Below, one piece after another: positions 1 to 7,739 of a stretch of DNA of 64,000 bases. The notes beneath the pieces were generated by a model that had not been told where the DNA came from, searched no databases, and saw nothing but the letters and a program-made list of their open reading frames with translations. Both the position numbers and the translations under genes were made by a program. Source of the stretch: Alteraurantiacibacter aestuarii (lineage in GTDB: Bacteria; Pseudomonadota; Alphaproteobacteria; Sphingomonadales; Sphingomonadaceae); assembly GCF_009827405.1 (NCBI RefSeq), contig NZ_WTYY01000002.1, forward strand, positions 310,001-374,000, written 5' to 3'. Within the stretch, counting starts at the first letter, position 1. Each line of letters starts with the position of its first letter.

Positions 1-555
1 GGCGATTCGCTGCTGCTGGATTGTGAGGCGGACGCGGTCCAGGATTTGGCCAAGCGGCTTTCCATGTACCGCCTGCGGCGCAAGATCTCGATTTCCCGCG
101 CGGATGAGCTGGGCGTGTACTGGCAGGCCGAAATGGGCGATGGCGGCGCGCCCGATCCGCGCCATGCAGGGCTTGGCCAGCGCTGGATCGCCGTGGCGCA
201 GGACGATGACGAGTCTGCCGACGATGCCTGGCTGAAACACCGGCTGCGCTGCGGCGTGGCGGAAGGCCTGGAGGAACTGGGCGATGTGCTGTGGCTGGAA
301 ACCAATGCCGCCGACCTGCACGGCGTCAGCTTCACCAAGGGCTGCTATGTCGGGCAGGAAAACACCGCGCGGATGAACTGGCGGCAGAAGGTCAATCGCC
401 GGCTGGTGGTGGTCCCGCTGGAGATGTCAGAAGAAAAGCGCCGCAAGGCAGCCTACCCTGAACTGGGGCTGGCGGTGGATCACCTGCGGGTGGACGATAT
501 CCCCGCGGAGCTGGCGCCTGAATGGATGAGCCTTACACCGCCTGGCGACGACTAG
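1..555 (+). CDS. ygfZ: YgfZ/GcvT-type folate-binding protein (3' part)
   Basis: This is the C-terminal part of a gene that begins before the window; the frame is open from base 1. The translated part carries KGCYVGQE, the signature of the YgfZ/CAF17 branch of the GcvT-like folate-binding family. Family members bind tetrahydrofolate and support assembly or repair of certain iron-sulfur enzymes, such as MiaB-type radical SAM proteins. About 185 residues are visible, fitting the last half to two thirds of a normal 250-300 aa protein. The start codon and N-terminal folate-binding half lie outside the window. The gene converges on the TetR-type gene with only five bases between the stop codons. 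Confidence 0.85.
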   Translation, partial: GDSLLLDCEADAVQDLAKRLSMYRLRRKISISRADELGVYWQAEMGDGGAPDPRHAGLGQRWIAVAQDDDESADDAWLKHRLRCGVAEGLEELGDVLWLETNAADLHGVSFTKGCYVGQENTARMNWRQKVNRRLVVVPLEMSEEKRRKAAYPELGLAVDHLRVDDIPAELAPEWMSLTPPGDD

Positions 556-560
556 GCCGC

Positions 561-1163
561 TCAATCACCGGCGATATCACCGGCCTTCTTGAAGGATGCA
601 GTCATCATTGCGGTTGCCCGATCGCGCGATGTCTGGCGCTTCACGCCCAGCGATTCGGCCAGTTGCTGGCCCATCAGCGCCTCACCCAGCGCCAGCAGCA
701 CCAGCGTATAGGTGGTTTCGTGCATGGTCCGCTCGGCCCCGGGCTCCAGCTCCTGCGGATGCAGTTCGTCCACCAGCTGGTGGATCGTCTCGACAATCGG
801 GTTGAGCGCATCCTCATTGCCCGACAGCAGCATCCAGCTGGCCAGCGCGCCGCCGCCCTCGCGGTCAAACGCATCGAAGGTCAGGTCCACCACTTCGCGC
901 GGCGTGCCGATACCCGCCCGCGTGGCGCGCACCGCATCGCCGATGGTATCGCACACCGATCCGGCCATATGCGCGGCGAGCGCCTTTTGCAGGCCTGCGG
1001 CAGAGCCGAAATGATGCAGCAGATTCGCATGGGTGCGGTCAATGCGCGTGGCCACGGCCTTCAGCGTTACCGCCTGCGGCCCCGCCTCGATCAGCAGGTC
1101 ACGCGCAGCGCCCAGTGCCGCCGCGCGGCTTTCCTCTGGAGAGAGTCTTTTTCTTATTGACAT
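561..1163 (-). CDS. TetR family transcriptional regulator
   Basis: A 200-residue protein with a TetR-type N-terminus: a helix-turn-helix around residues 25-50 (ATRIDRTHANLLHHFGSAAG), followed by a helical ligand-binding region. The start is placed at the ATG followed by SIRKRLSPEE, because the longer reading frame runs into the divergent neighbour and adds a non-family N-terminus. No strong ribosome site is visible. The gene is divergent from a PF10118-like metal-dependent hydrolase with 29 bp between starts, so it most likely represses that hydrolase and itself. The ligand is unknown. The dyad ATTGG-N12-CCAAT in the gap is a possible but weak operator. Confidence 0.82.
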   Translation of the reverse strand: MSIRKRLSPEESRAAALGAARDLLIEAGPQAVTLKAVATRIDRTHANLLHHFGSAAGLQKALAAHMAGSVCDTIGDAVRATRAGIGTPREVVDLTFDAFDREGGGALASWMLLSGNEDALNPIVETIHQLVDELHPQELEPGAERTMHETTYTLVLLALGEALMGQQLAESLGVKRQTSRDRATAMMTASFKKAGDIAGD

Positions 1164-1183
1164 TGGTGTTAATAATTTCCAAT
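1162..1183. promoter_or_regulatory. Possible TetR operator dyad
   Basis: ATTGG and CCAAT are separated by 12 bases in the short divergent gap, and one arm overlaps the TetR start codon. Five-base arms are weak evidence. The position, between a TetR gene and its divergent neighbour, is what makes it worth recording. Confidence 0.25.
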
Positions 1184-1192
1184 TCTGACGCC

Positions 1193-2092
1193 ATGAACGC
1201 ACCCACGAAGTTTGACGTAGATGTGACAGAGGGCACTGGCAAGGCAGGCACATTCCCCGAAGGCCTGGCCATTACCGTGCGCAACCGCCGCTTTGGCCGC
1301 GATGACGCCGCTACGCGCTGGTGGCTGAACGGCGATCCCGTGGCCACGGCCTGGCACACTGCCCTGTCTGCCACCTTCCCCCGCGGGGAGGCGCTGTTCA
1401 TCGAAGCGGTCAAGGCACATCGCGATGGTGTGGACCCCAAGCTGGCGCAGGAAATCCGCGCCTTCGTGAAGCAGGAAATCAACCACACGCGTGAACATCT
1501 GGCCTTCAATCGCGGCGCTGAGCAGGCGGGCTATGACCTGTCGCGCATCGATGCCAGGGTCGAAAGTCTGATCGGCGATGTATTCGCGCGCAAGCCCATC
1601 GTGTGGCTGGGCATCACCATCGCGCTGGAACATTTCACCGCCATGTTCGCGCATGAATTCCTCACCCATCCCCGGCACTTTGTCGGCGGCGACAGCGAGC
1701 AGGTGGAACTGTGGCGCTGGCATGCGGCAGAGGAAATCGAGCACAAGGGTGTCGCCTATGACGTGTGGCTGCACGCCACCCGAGACTGGAGCCGGTGGAA
1801 ACGGTGGAAGGTGAAGAGCCTGCTGATGGTGCACATCACCCGCAGCTTCATCACCAATCGCAGCAAGGACTGCCTCGATCTGTTGAGACAGGACGGCATC
1901 ACCGGCTGGCGGGCAAAGCTGCGCCTGATGACATATCTGTTCGTCAGGCCCGGCATCCTGCGGCGAATATTCCCTGCATGGCTGGCCTATTTCCTGCCGG
2001 GATTTCATCCGTGGAATCAGGACGACCGGGCACTGATCGCGCTGTATGACAGCGAATATTCGGCAGCGAACCTGTCCGCCGAGCCTGCATAG
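1193..2092 (+). CDS. Metal-dependent hydrolase (PF10118-like)
   Basis: A 299-residue protein resembling the predicted metal-dependent hydrolase family PF10118 (COG3687). Typical features are many His and Glu residues in a helical fold: EINHTREHLAFNR, ALEHFTAMFAHEF and WHAAEEIEHKGVAYDVW, which probably bind a metal pair. The ATG at MNAPTKFDVDV is preferred; the frame continues upstream but into the TetR promoter region. Proteins of this family are often found beside a TetR repressor, as here. The substrate is unknown. A ferritin-like helical carboxylate or histidine site fits the spacing of the H and E motifs, but this is inference. Confidence 0.8.
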   Translation: MNAPTKFDVDVTEGTGKAGTFPEGLAITVRNRRFGRDDAATRWWLNGDPVATAWHTALSATFPRGEALFIEAVKAHRDGVDPKLAQEIRAFVKQEINHTREHLAFNRGAEQAGYDLSRIDARVESLIGDVFARKPIVWLGITIALEHFTAMFAHEFLTHPRHFVGGDSEQVELWRWHAAEEIEHKGVAYDVWLHATRDWSRWKRWKVKSLLMVHITRSFITNRSKDCLDLLRQDGITGWRAKLRLMTYLFVRPGILRRIFPAWLAYFLPGFHPWNQDDRALIALYDSEYSAANLSAEPA

Positions 2093-2143
2093 CTACAGAC
2101 CCGGCGGCAGATAACCTCTGCGGCAAGAAATCAGGCGACCAGT

Positions 2144-2740
2144 TCAGGCCGGTTTACGGTTGGCTTCAGAGCGCATTTGCGCGTCCACATCCGCTTCCCC
2201 GTCACCCGCCCCGCCCGGCTCAACCCGCTCATCCAGATTGAGGGCATAGCGCCGCGCCAGCACCATCTGTCCGCCGCGGCCCAGCGCATGAGTCGGGTGG
2301 ATTTCTCCGGTCTCGCGAAAACCGGCCTTGCGCAAAACCGCGCCGCTGGCCGGATTATCGAGGTAGTGCCCGGCCTGAACGCGCCTGACGCCCAGCATGC
2401 GAGCGATCTGCAGTATCCCGCCCAGCGCCTCTGTCGCATAGCCCCGCTTGCGATAGCCGCGCGCGATCCAGTAGCCGATTTCGGGCACATCCTCGCTGCA
2501 ATCCATGCCGATCTGGCCGATCAGCGGCGCGCCATCGACACCCGGCAGCACAATTGCCAGCCGCACATCCATTGGATCGCGCTGTGCCGCGCAATATGCC
2601 CTGGCGTCGTCCTCTCGGTAAGGCCACGGGGCACGCGCGAGCATGCGCACCAGACCGGCATCATTGATGCCGCGGTAAACCTCGCGCCAATCCTCCGGGA
2701 AAGGCGGCCTCAGGAACAGGCGCTGCGTACGCATGAACAT
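2144..2740 (-). CDS. GNAT family N-acetyltransferase
   Basis: A 198-residue protein of the RimJ/RimL-like GNAT type (Acetyltransf_3). It opens with TQRLFLRPPFPEDW, the usual first strand, and has the acetyl-CoA site GYWIARGYRKRGYATEAL near residues 90-107, then NPASGAVLRKAGF. It would move an acetyl group from acetyl-CoA to an amine, perhaps a protein N-terminus; the substrate cannot be told from sequence. The start is supported by GGAGGAG eight bases upstream. The last 30 or so residues are polar and low in complexity. It follows rplU-rpmA on the same strand but lies beyond their terminator. Confidence 0.85.
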   Translation of the reverse strand: MFMRTQRLFLRPPFPEDWREVYRGINDAGLVRMLARAPWPYREDDARAYCAAQRDPMDVRLAIVLPGVDGAPLIGQIGMDCSEDVPEIGYWIARGYRKRGYATEALGGILQIARMLGVRRVQAGHYLDNPASGAVLRKAGFRETGEIHPTHALGRGGQMVLARRYALNLDERVEPGGAGDGEADVDAQMRSEANRKPA

Positions 2741-2814
2741 CGCGTTTCTCCTCCATCGCCCCCGCCCGCCTGTCCTACCAGCGGTGCGTGACGTGCATGT
2801 TGCGAAGGAGAAAA

Positions 2815-2847
2815 CAAAAAAAGGAGACGGGGCGGCCCCATCTCCTT
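2815..2847 (-). terminator. Intrinsic terminator after rpmA
   Basis: On the minus strand a 12-bp stem with one mismatch (arms 2836-2847 and 2821-2832, three-base loop) is followed by a run of five T and then GTTTT. It lies about 70 bases after the rpmA stop and is a clear rho-independent terminator for the rplU-rpmA transcript. Confidence 0.9.
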
Positions 2848-2918
2848 CGCGAATGCCGGGCTATTTGCCGCCCGACAGGGGCCATCCCGGTGGATGACCC
2901 CTTCCTTGGATCATCCGA

Positions 2919-3188
2919 TTATTCGGCTGCCTGCGCCATGGCGTCGACCGACACATATTTGCGGCCGAGCTTGCCATCGTGGAAACGCACGTGGCCTGCT
3001 TCGAGCGCAAACAGCGTGTGATCCTTGCCCATCCCGACATTCACGCCCGGATAGACCTTGGTGCCACGCTGGCGAATAATAATGTTGCCGCCGATCACTT
3101 CCTGACCGCCGAACTTCTTCACGCCGAGGCGACGACCGGCTGAATCGCGACCATTGCGCGACGAACCGCCAGCTTTTTTATGTGCCAT
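2919..3188 (-). CDS. rpmA: 50S ribosomal protein L27
   Basis: An 89-residue protein with the full L27 pattern: [20 protein letters not shown] at the N-terminus, which reaches the peptidyl-transferase centre, then [15 protein letters not shown] and [13 protein letters not shown]. It lacks the cleaved N-terminal extension found in Firmicutes. It lies 35 bases after rplU on the same strand, the usual rplU-rpmA pair, and is closed by a strong terminator. Confidence 0.98.
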   Translation of the reverse strand: MAHKKAGGSSRNGRDSAGRRLGVKKFGGQEVIGGNIIIRQRGTKVYPGVNVGMGKDHTLFALEAGHVRFHDGKLGRKYVSVDAMAQAAE

Positions 3189-3223
3189 CTCGTCTTACTC
3201 CGTATCCACCCGGTAGTCCGGGA

Positions 3224-3682
3224 TTATTCCTTGTCGGCCTTGGCGGCCGGCTTCTTGGCGGGGGCCTTCTTGGCAGCAGGCTTCTTGGCAGCGGCCGGCT
3301 TCTTGGCCGGTGCAGCCTTTGCCTCAGCGGCCTGGGGAGCTTCCTTTGCAGGAGCCTCAGCCTTCTTTGGCGCAGCCTTCTTGCCTTCACCCACGCCCAC
3401 GATGCGCAGCAGGGTCATCTGCTGGCGGTGGCCGTTCTTGCGGCGATAGTTGTGACGGCGACGTTTCTTGAAAACGATCACCTTCTCACTCTTCGCCTGG
3501 GCGATGATCTCTGCCGAGACCTTTACCTTGGCAACATCCGCCATGTCGGCGCCTTCGCCGGCCAGCAGGACATCGCCCAGCTCGATCGTATCCCCGGCCT
3601 CACCAGCCAGTTTCTCGACCGCGATCTTGTCTCCTTCGGCGACGCGATATTGCTTGCCGCCCGTGCGCACAACTGCGAACAT
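3224..3682 (-). CDS. rplU: 50S ribosomal protein L21 with Lys/Ala-rich tail
   Basis: Residues 1 to about 103 are a standard L21: [18 protein letters not shown], then [18 protein letters not shown], which contacts 23S rRNA. A tail of about 50 residues follows, made of Lys, Ala and Pro repeats ([20 protein letters not shown]), giving 152 residues against the usual ~103. Such tails occur in some alphaproteobacterial L21 proteins and are probably disordered and basic. The gene has its own promoter and a hairpin-plus-T-run leader upstream, and is co-transcribed with rpmA. Confidence 0.97.
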   Translation of the reverse strand: MFAVVRTGGKQYRVAEGDKIAVEKLAGEAGDTIELGDVLLAGEGADMADVAKVKVSAEIIAQAKSEKVIVFKKRRRHNYRRKNGHRQQMTLLRIVGVGEGKKAAPKKAEAPAKEAPQAAEAKAAPAKKPAAAKKPAAKKAPAKKPAAKADKE

Positions 3683-3739
3683 GGTGCTTGTTCCGTTTCT
3701 TTAGGTGTCTTTGACGCGGGGCCATCCCACTACAACGAC

Positions 3740-3764
3740 AAAAAAGGCGCCCGAGTAGGGCACC
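3740..3764 (-). terminator. Terminator-like hairpin in the rplU leader
   Basis: On the minus strand GGTGCCC and GGGCGCC form a 7-bp stem (one G-T pair) with loop TACTC, followed at once by six T. This has the form of an intrinsic terminator, but it lies in the 5' leader of rplU, a few bases after the predicted transcription start. It may act as an attenuator. Confidence 0.7.
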
Positions 3765-3778
3765 GCAAAGTGAGCCGC

Positions 3779-3807
3779 CCGATATGCCAAGCTCGTGGCG
3801 CTGTCAA
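3779..3807 (-). promoter_or_regulatory. Predicted rplU-rpmA promoter
   Basis: TTGACA (3802-3807), a 17-bp spacer and TATCGG (3779-3784) on the minus strand make a near-ideal housekeeping sigma promoter. It is about 97 bases upstream of the rplU start, with a predicted transcription start near 3772. Confidence 0.7.
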
Positions 3808-3890
3808 CAAGAAGGCACCTATTTTTGCATGGATCGACGGGCTTTTTGCATGGCTGGAAAGTCTCTTGATCCCGCGCTAAGGCAGAATCC

Positions 3891-4427
3891 ATGAGGTCGC
3901 GCAGCATTCCATTCACCGGCAGTATCACTGGCAGGATCATTGGCACTCTGTTCGCGCTGGGTGCCAGCCTGCTTGCGGCAGGCTGCGCTACGCCGCAGGA
4001 ATATCCCAGTCTGGCCGTGCGCGATATGGAGCGATTCTCCGGCAGCATGCTGCCAGCGCCCGTATTCACCCCCGCCCCCACAGCTCCCGCCACGCTGGCG
4101 CAGCTTGCCAGCCTGACAGAGACCGCACGCACCGCCCATGCAGGCTTCCTCACCGCCGTGCAGACCGCACGATCGCGTGTGCAGCCCGCACGCGGCGCAG
4201 CGGTGGGCAGCGAAAGCTGGTCCGTGGCCCAGGTCGCGCTGGCTGATCTGGAATCAAAACGCAGCAATGCGCTGATCGCGCTCGCCGATATTGATCGCTT
4301 GTATGTCGATGCCGCGGTTGAGGGCGGTGAAATTGCGCGCATTGGTGCGGCCCGCGACGATATTTCCGCTCTTGTCGATGAACAGAACCAGCTGATCGCA
4401 GGCCTGGTGGATTCGCTTAATTCATGA
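3891..4427 (+). CDS. Putative lipoprotein upstream of fnrL
   Basis: A 178-residue protein with an N-terminal hydrophobic segment ending in the lipobox LLAAGC, so it should be lipidated and exported. The rest is Ala-rich and helical, with predicted coiled segments (LAQLASLTETARTAHAG; LADLESKRSNALIALADID) and no family that I recognise. The stop overlaps the start of the FnrL gene as ATGA, so the two are probably translated from one message. An envelope role is likely, but nothing in the sequence points to a specific function. Confidence 0.75.
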   Translation: MRSRSIPFTGSITGRIIGTLFALGASLLAAGCATPQEYPSLAVRDMERFSGSMLPAPVFTPAPTAPATLAQLASLTETARTAHAGFLTAVQTARSRVQPARGAAVGSESWSVAQVALADLESKRSNALIALADIDRLYVDAAVEGGEIARIGAARDDISALVDEQNQLIAGLVDSLNS

Positions 4428-5107
4428 ATCTGGCATGCGAGACATGCCCGGTGCGCGACAGGGCAGCGTGCGCAGTCCTGAATGACGGGGCCCGGGACGA
4501 CCTTGCCCGATCGGGACGCACACGCAAGCTAAGGCGCGGGGATATACTTTTCTCCAGGGGCGAGGAGGATGCCGCCTGCGCCATGCTGGTTTCGGGCGCG
4601 CTGAAGATCGCCACCTTCGACACCGAGGGTAACGAGCACATTCTGGCGCTGGTTCATCCCTCCGGCTTCATCGGTGAATTGTTTGCCCCGTTTGCCACCT
4701 ACGATGTGGTGGCGCTGACGGACAGCGAACTGTGCGTGTTTCCGCGCAGCGAGATGTTGCAGGCGCTCGATGAGAATCCCAAACTCGCCAAGGCATTGCT
4801 GCGCAGGACCGAAGAGGAATTGCGACGCAGCCGGAAATTGCTGGAACTGAGCGGCCGCTCCAGCGCGATCGGCCGAGTCGCGAGTCTGATTCGCGGCATG
4901 GCCGATGCTGCCAGCAAGACATCGTGCCATATGGCGCAGAAATTCGACCTGCCGCTGACGCGCGGAGAAATGGCCAATATGCTGGGGTTGACCATCGAAA
5001 CCGTCAGCCGCAGCCTGACCAGGCTGGAGCGCGAAGGGATTCTGCGGCGGAATGGTGTGCGCGGGATCGAATTAATCGACCCCGCGCAGTTGGGACTTAT
5101 GGGCTGA
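4424..5107 (+). CDS. fnrL: Crp/Fnr family regulator, FnrL-type oxygen sensor
   Basis: A 227-residue Crp/Fnr protein. Three N-terminal cysteines (C5, C8, C16) and a fourth at C104 in SELCVFPR match the positions of the four [4Fe-4S] ligands of E. coli FNR, so it should sense oxygen. A cyclic-nucleotide-binding-like beta barrel spans roughly 35-120, and a dimer helix follows. The helix-turn-helix LTRGEMANMLGLTIETVSRS has the E--SR recognition residues that read TTGAT half-sites. A matching FNR box lies 500 bp downstream, in front of the next gene. The start overlaps the lipoprotein stop. Confidence 0.92.
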   Translation: MNLACETCPVRDRAACAVLNDGARDDLARSGRTRKLRRGDILFSRGEEDAACAMLVSGALKIATFDTEGNEHILALVHPSGFIGELFAPFATYDVVALTDSELCVFPRSEMLQALDENPKLAKALLRRTEEELRRSRKLLELSGRSSAIGRVASLIRGMADAASKTSCHMAQKFDLPLTRGEMANMLGLTIETVSRSLTRLEREGILRRNGVRGIELIDPAQLGLMG

Positions 5108-5127
5108 ACCGGTCGTCGCGTGAAAGT

Positions 5128-5562
5128 TCAGCTCACTATAGCGGCAATGGTCACAACCGCCACGCCCCAGATCAGGACCAATACAGGGAGGATCAATACC
5201 TGCACTGATGCCTGAGCTGCTGAATTATGACCGGAAATCGTCGTGATTCCGTCCTGCTGGAAACGCGCCCAGCTCTTCGCCCTGACGGGTGACTGAGGGG
5301 CCAGCTTCGTCCAGATCGTCGGGATTCCGAAACCGGCGATGATGAGGAAGATAATCACTCCCATCGGCAGGATCAGACCGGGATTGCCAAAGCAAAGACC
5401 GGTGACGAGCATGAAAGACAGGTAGCAACCCACGGTGGCGATATAGAGGCCGCGGGGCAGTTCGAAACTGCGATCCACGATGGTGGGCCGGTGCGCGGCA
5501 GGCATCGCGGTATGCACGATGGCATGCTGGGCAATCGTTTCGCGGCTGAGTTTCTCGACCAT
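5128..5562 (-). CDS. Small integral membrane protein, probable FnrL target
   Basis: A 144-residue protein with three likely membrane helices: two in the middle (RGLYIATVGCYLSFMLVTGL and GLILPMGVIIFLIIAGFGIP) and one at the C-terminus (VLILPVLVLIWGVAVVTIAA). No known family was recognised. The start ATG has a good ribosome site (AGGAGTGAGAG). An FNR box (TTGAT-CGCG-GTCAA) lies 55 bases upstream of the start and the gene converges on fnrL. This suggests a membrane component expressed when oxygen is low, but the function is open. Confidence 0.75.
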   Translation of the reverse strand: MVEKLSRETIAQHAIVHTAMPAAHRPTIVDRSFELPRGLYIATVGCYLSFMLVTGLCFGNPGLILPMGVIIFLIIAGFGIPTIWTKLAPQSPVRAKSWARFQQDGITTISGHNSAAQASVQVLILPVLVLIWGVAVVTIAAIVS

Positions 5563-5616
5563 CTCTCACTCCTGTCTCTTCCAAAACAAGAATGATGCAT
5601 TGCCTCGCGAACTACC

Positions 5617-5630
5617 TTGATCGCGGTCAA
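5617..5630. promoter_or_regulatory. FNR box
   Basis: TTGATCGCGGTCAA matches the FNR consensus TTGAT-N4-ATCAA with one mismatch. It lies 55 bases upstream of the membrane-protein gene that faces fnrL, a suitable position for activation at about -40 from a transcription start near 5575-5590. Confidence 0.75.
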
Positions 5631-5640
5631 AACGGTAAAT

Positions 5641-6090
5641 CTATTGCGCCCAGCGCGCCAGATCGTCGTGGTCCTGCTCGCGCGGTTCGATCCAGTGCCA
5701 GCCATCGGCGCGCTTTTCACGCTTCCAGAACCAGCTGTCCGATTTCAGATGATCCATCGCGAAATCGACCGCTTCGATGGCTTCGCGGCGATGCTTCGCG
5801 GCGGCAGAAACCAGCACGATCGGCTCCCCCACGTGCATCACGCCGGAGCGATGGACGATCAGCATGCCCATCAGGTCAAACCGCTCAATCGCGGAATCGG
5901 CCAGTTTCTCCATGCCCGGCAGGGTCAGCCTTTCGTAGTGCAGCAGTTCCAGCGCTTCCACGCCGCTGTCACCGCGCACTTCGCCCACAAAGGTGCACAC
6001 GCCGCCAAGGCCGGGATGGGCATTGGTGAACGGCCCCACGAATTGTCCGGGATTGAACGGCTGGGTCAGCAGCCTGACATCACGCGCCAT
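5641..6090 (-). CDS. moaE: Molybdopterin synthase catalytic subunit MoaE
   Basis: A 149-residue MoaE. It forms molybdopterin from cyclic pyranopterin monophosphate using the thiocarboxylate on MoaD. Visible motifs are GGVCTFVGEVRG, HYERLTLPGMEKLAD, the RSG and GE region (HRSGVMHVGEPIVLV), and the lysine stretch HLKSDSWFWKRE that holds the active-site Lys. It is the last gene of moaA-moaD-moaE on the minus strand, two bases from moaD. Confidence 0.96.
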   Translation of the reverse strand: MARDVRLLTQPFNPGQFVGPFTNAHPGLGGVCTFVGEVRGDSGVEALELLHYERLTLPGMEKLADSAIERFDLMGMLIVHRSGVMHVGEPIVLVSAAAKHRREAIEAVDFAMDHLKSDSWFWKREKRADGWHWIEPREQDHDDLARWAQ

Positions 6091-6092
6091 GG

Positions 6093-6335
6093 TCAGCCGC
6101 CGCTGACAGGGGGCAGCAAGGCGACCTCGTCCCCGTCCACAGCGGACAGGGAGGTCTTGTCGGCCAGCACCTGCCCATTCACCGCGATGCGGGTGCGATC
6201 CTGCTTCACGGCATCGGCCAGCGGCCCCTGCAATTCATCGCACAGGCCCTGCCAGTCGAGCGGTCCCTCGAGCTGCTTGTCACTGACACCGGCCAGATCG
6301 GCCAGCTTGCCCAGGAAAACGAGTGTCACAGCCAT
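6093..6335 (-). CDS. moaD: Molybdopterin synthase sulfur carrier MoaD
   Basis: An 80-residue ubiquitin-like protein ending in PPVSGG. The C-terminal Gly-Gly is adenylated and then thiocarboxylated to supply sulfur to MoaE. VNGQVLADKTSLSAVDGDEV fits the beta-grasp fold. It sits between moaA (16 bases upstream) and moaE, as usual. Confidence 0.95.
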   Translation of the reverse strand: MAVTLVFLGKLADLAGVSDKQLEGPLDWQGLCDELQGPLADAVKQDRTRIAVNGQVLADKTSLSAVDGDEVALLPPVSGG

Positions 6336-6351
6336 CGCGGCCCCCTCAACA

Positions 6352-7356
6352 TCAGCCGCCGGTCATCGACATGTGGCGCGGCTGCGCAGGGCCAGATCCG
6401 GCCTCTATGCGGAAGTGGTGCTTCTCCGGCTTGATCCGCATTGCCTCATCCAGCGCCAGAGCAAGCTGCTCATCGGGCGAATCGGAACGCAGGGCCGCGC
6501 GCAGATCAACCTTCTCCGCGCCGCCAAGGCAGGCAAACAACTCGCCCGTGGCGGTCACGCGGATACGGTTGCAGGTGGCGCAGAAATTATTGGTCAGCGG
6601 AGTGATGAAGCCCAGCCGCCCGCCGCCGGTTTCACGAATGCGGACATAGCGCGCCGGGCCGCCGGTATCGTCCTTCACGTCTTCCAGCGTCCACATCGCC
6701 TCCAGCCGGTCCCGAATGACCGGCAGCGGCAGGTAGTGATCCACACGCTCGCCATCGACCTCGCCCAGCGGCATGACTTCGATCAGCGTCATGTCATGAC
6801 CGTTGGCATGCGCCCATTCGACCAGGAAGGGGATCTCCTCCTCGTTGATGCCCTTGAGTGCCACCGTGTTGATCTTGACCTTCAGGCCCGCTTCCCTGGC
6901 GGCGGCGATGCCTTGCAGCACCTTCACCAGCCGGTCGCGGCGGGAAAGCTGCTCGAACAGCACCGAATCCATCGTATCGAGGCTGACATTGATGCGTTTG
7001 ACGCCCGCTGCGGCAATATCGTCGGCAAATTCTGCCAGCCGCGTGCCATTGGTGGTGAGCGTGAGTTCTTCCAGACCATCGCCCAGCTTGCGGCCCAGCG
7101 CCTGAATCAGCTGGATCACATCGCGGCGGACCAGCGGCTCCCCGCCGGTCAGGCGGATCTTGGTGATGCCGCGATCAATGAAGGCGAGGCCGAGCTTGTG
7201 CAGCTCCTCCAGGCTGAGAACATCCTTCTTGGGCAGGAAGGTCATCATCTCTGGCATGCAATAGGTGCAGCGCAGATCGCAGCGATCCGTCACCGACAGG
7301 CGCAGATAGGAAATCCGGCGGTTGAAGCCATCGACCAGGGGGGTGGAACAACTCAT
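6352..7356 (-). CDS. moaA: GTP 3',8-cyclase MoaA
   Basis: A 334-residue radical SAM enzyme that starts molybdenum cofactor synthesis by converting GTP to 3',8-cyclo-7,8-dihydro-GTP. The first cluster motif is CDLRCTYC (CxxxCxxC) near residue 26. The second cluster lies in the C-terminal FCATCNRIRVTATGELFACL. The protein ends with the functional Gly-Gly (MSMTGG). TGGEPLVRRD is the SAM-binding region. It heads the moaA-D-E run. The upstream gene ends 11 bases before it, so co-transcription with the folB pair is likely. Confidence 0.97.
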   Translation of the reverse strand: MSCSTPLVDGFNRRISYLRLSVTDRCDLRCTYCMPEMMTFLPKKDVLSLEELHKLGLAFIDRGITKIRLTGGEPLVRRDVIQLIQALGRKLGDGLEELTLTTNGTRLAEFADDIAAAGVKRINVSLDTMDSVLFEQLSRRDRLVKVLQGIAAAREAGLKVKINTVALKGINEEEIPFLVEWAHANGHDMTLIEVMPLGEVDGERVDHYLPLPVIRDRLEAMWTLEDVKDDTGGPARYVRIRETGGGRLGFITPLTNNFCATCNRIRVTATGELFACLGGAEKVDLRAALRSDSPDEQLALALDEAMRIKPEKHHFRIEAGSGPAQPRHMSMTGG

Positions 7357-7367
7357 CGCCTGCCTAT

Positions 7368-7739
7368 CTAGTCCACCTGAGCCGCAATTGCATCCACTTG
7401 CAGGATTTGCCCGGTCACACCCGGCGCGCCGGTCAGATAGTCCACCGCCTGGGCAACCGCAGCATCATCGCCGCCGGCAATGGCGTTGACCCGGCCGGGT
7501 GCCGCCTCGCGCGCCAGATCCTGGATCGCGGCGATGCGCCATTGGCTGTGCGTGTGGTCGGCATCGGGGAATATCACCACCGCGGCCAGTTCCTCGCCAT
7601 CGTCCACCGCAATATCCGCCCACATGCCTTGCCGGGCGAACAGATCCCGCACTTGCGGGGCCAGATCGCGGTGGAACAGGGCGGCTGAGTCCAACGGGCT
7701 GGCGGGCCATTGCACAGCGCGCAGATCGAATTCCACCAT
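7368..7739 (-). CDS. FolB-coupled small protein with SDR-like C-terminus
   Basis: A 123-residue protein that I do not assign to a named family. Its last third (VAQAVDYLTGAPGVTGQILQ, followed by VD) reads like the C-terminal end of a short-chain dehydrogenase, where that segment precedes the substrate loop. The nucleotide-binding glycine motif and the catalytic YxxxK are missing, so it is unlikely to be a reductase. Its start codon overlaps the folB stop (TGATG), so the two products are made together. A role next to FolB in pterin metabolism is an inference from coupling only. Confidence 0.65.
   Translation of the reverse strand: MVEFDLRAVQWPASPLDSAALFHRDLAPQVRDLFARQGMWADIAVDDGEELAAVVIFPDADHTHSQWRIAAIQDLAREAAPGRVNAIAGGDDAAVAQAVDYLTGAPGVTGQILQVDAIAAQVD

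Noticed and set aside
3891-4427. Lipoprotein as part of a known two-gene FNR system
   Set aside because: I could not match it to any partner family; the ATGA overlap alone does not prove joint function, so it is left as a putative lipoprotein.
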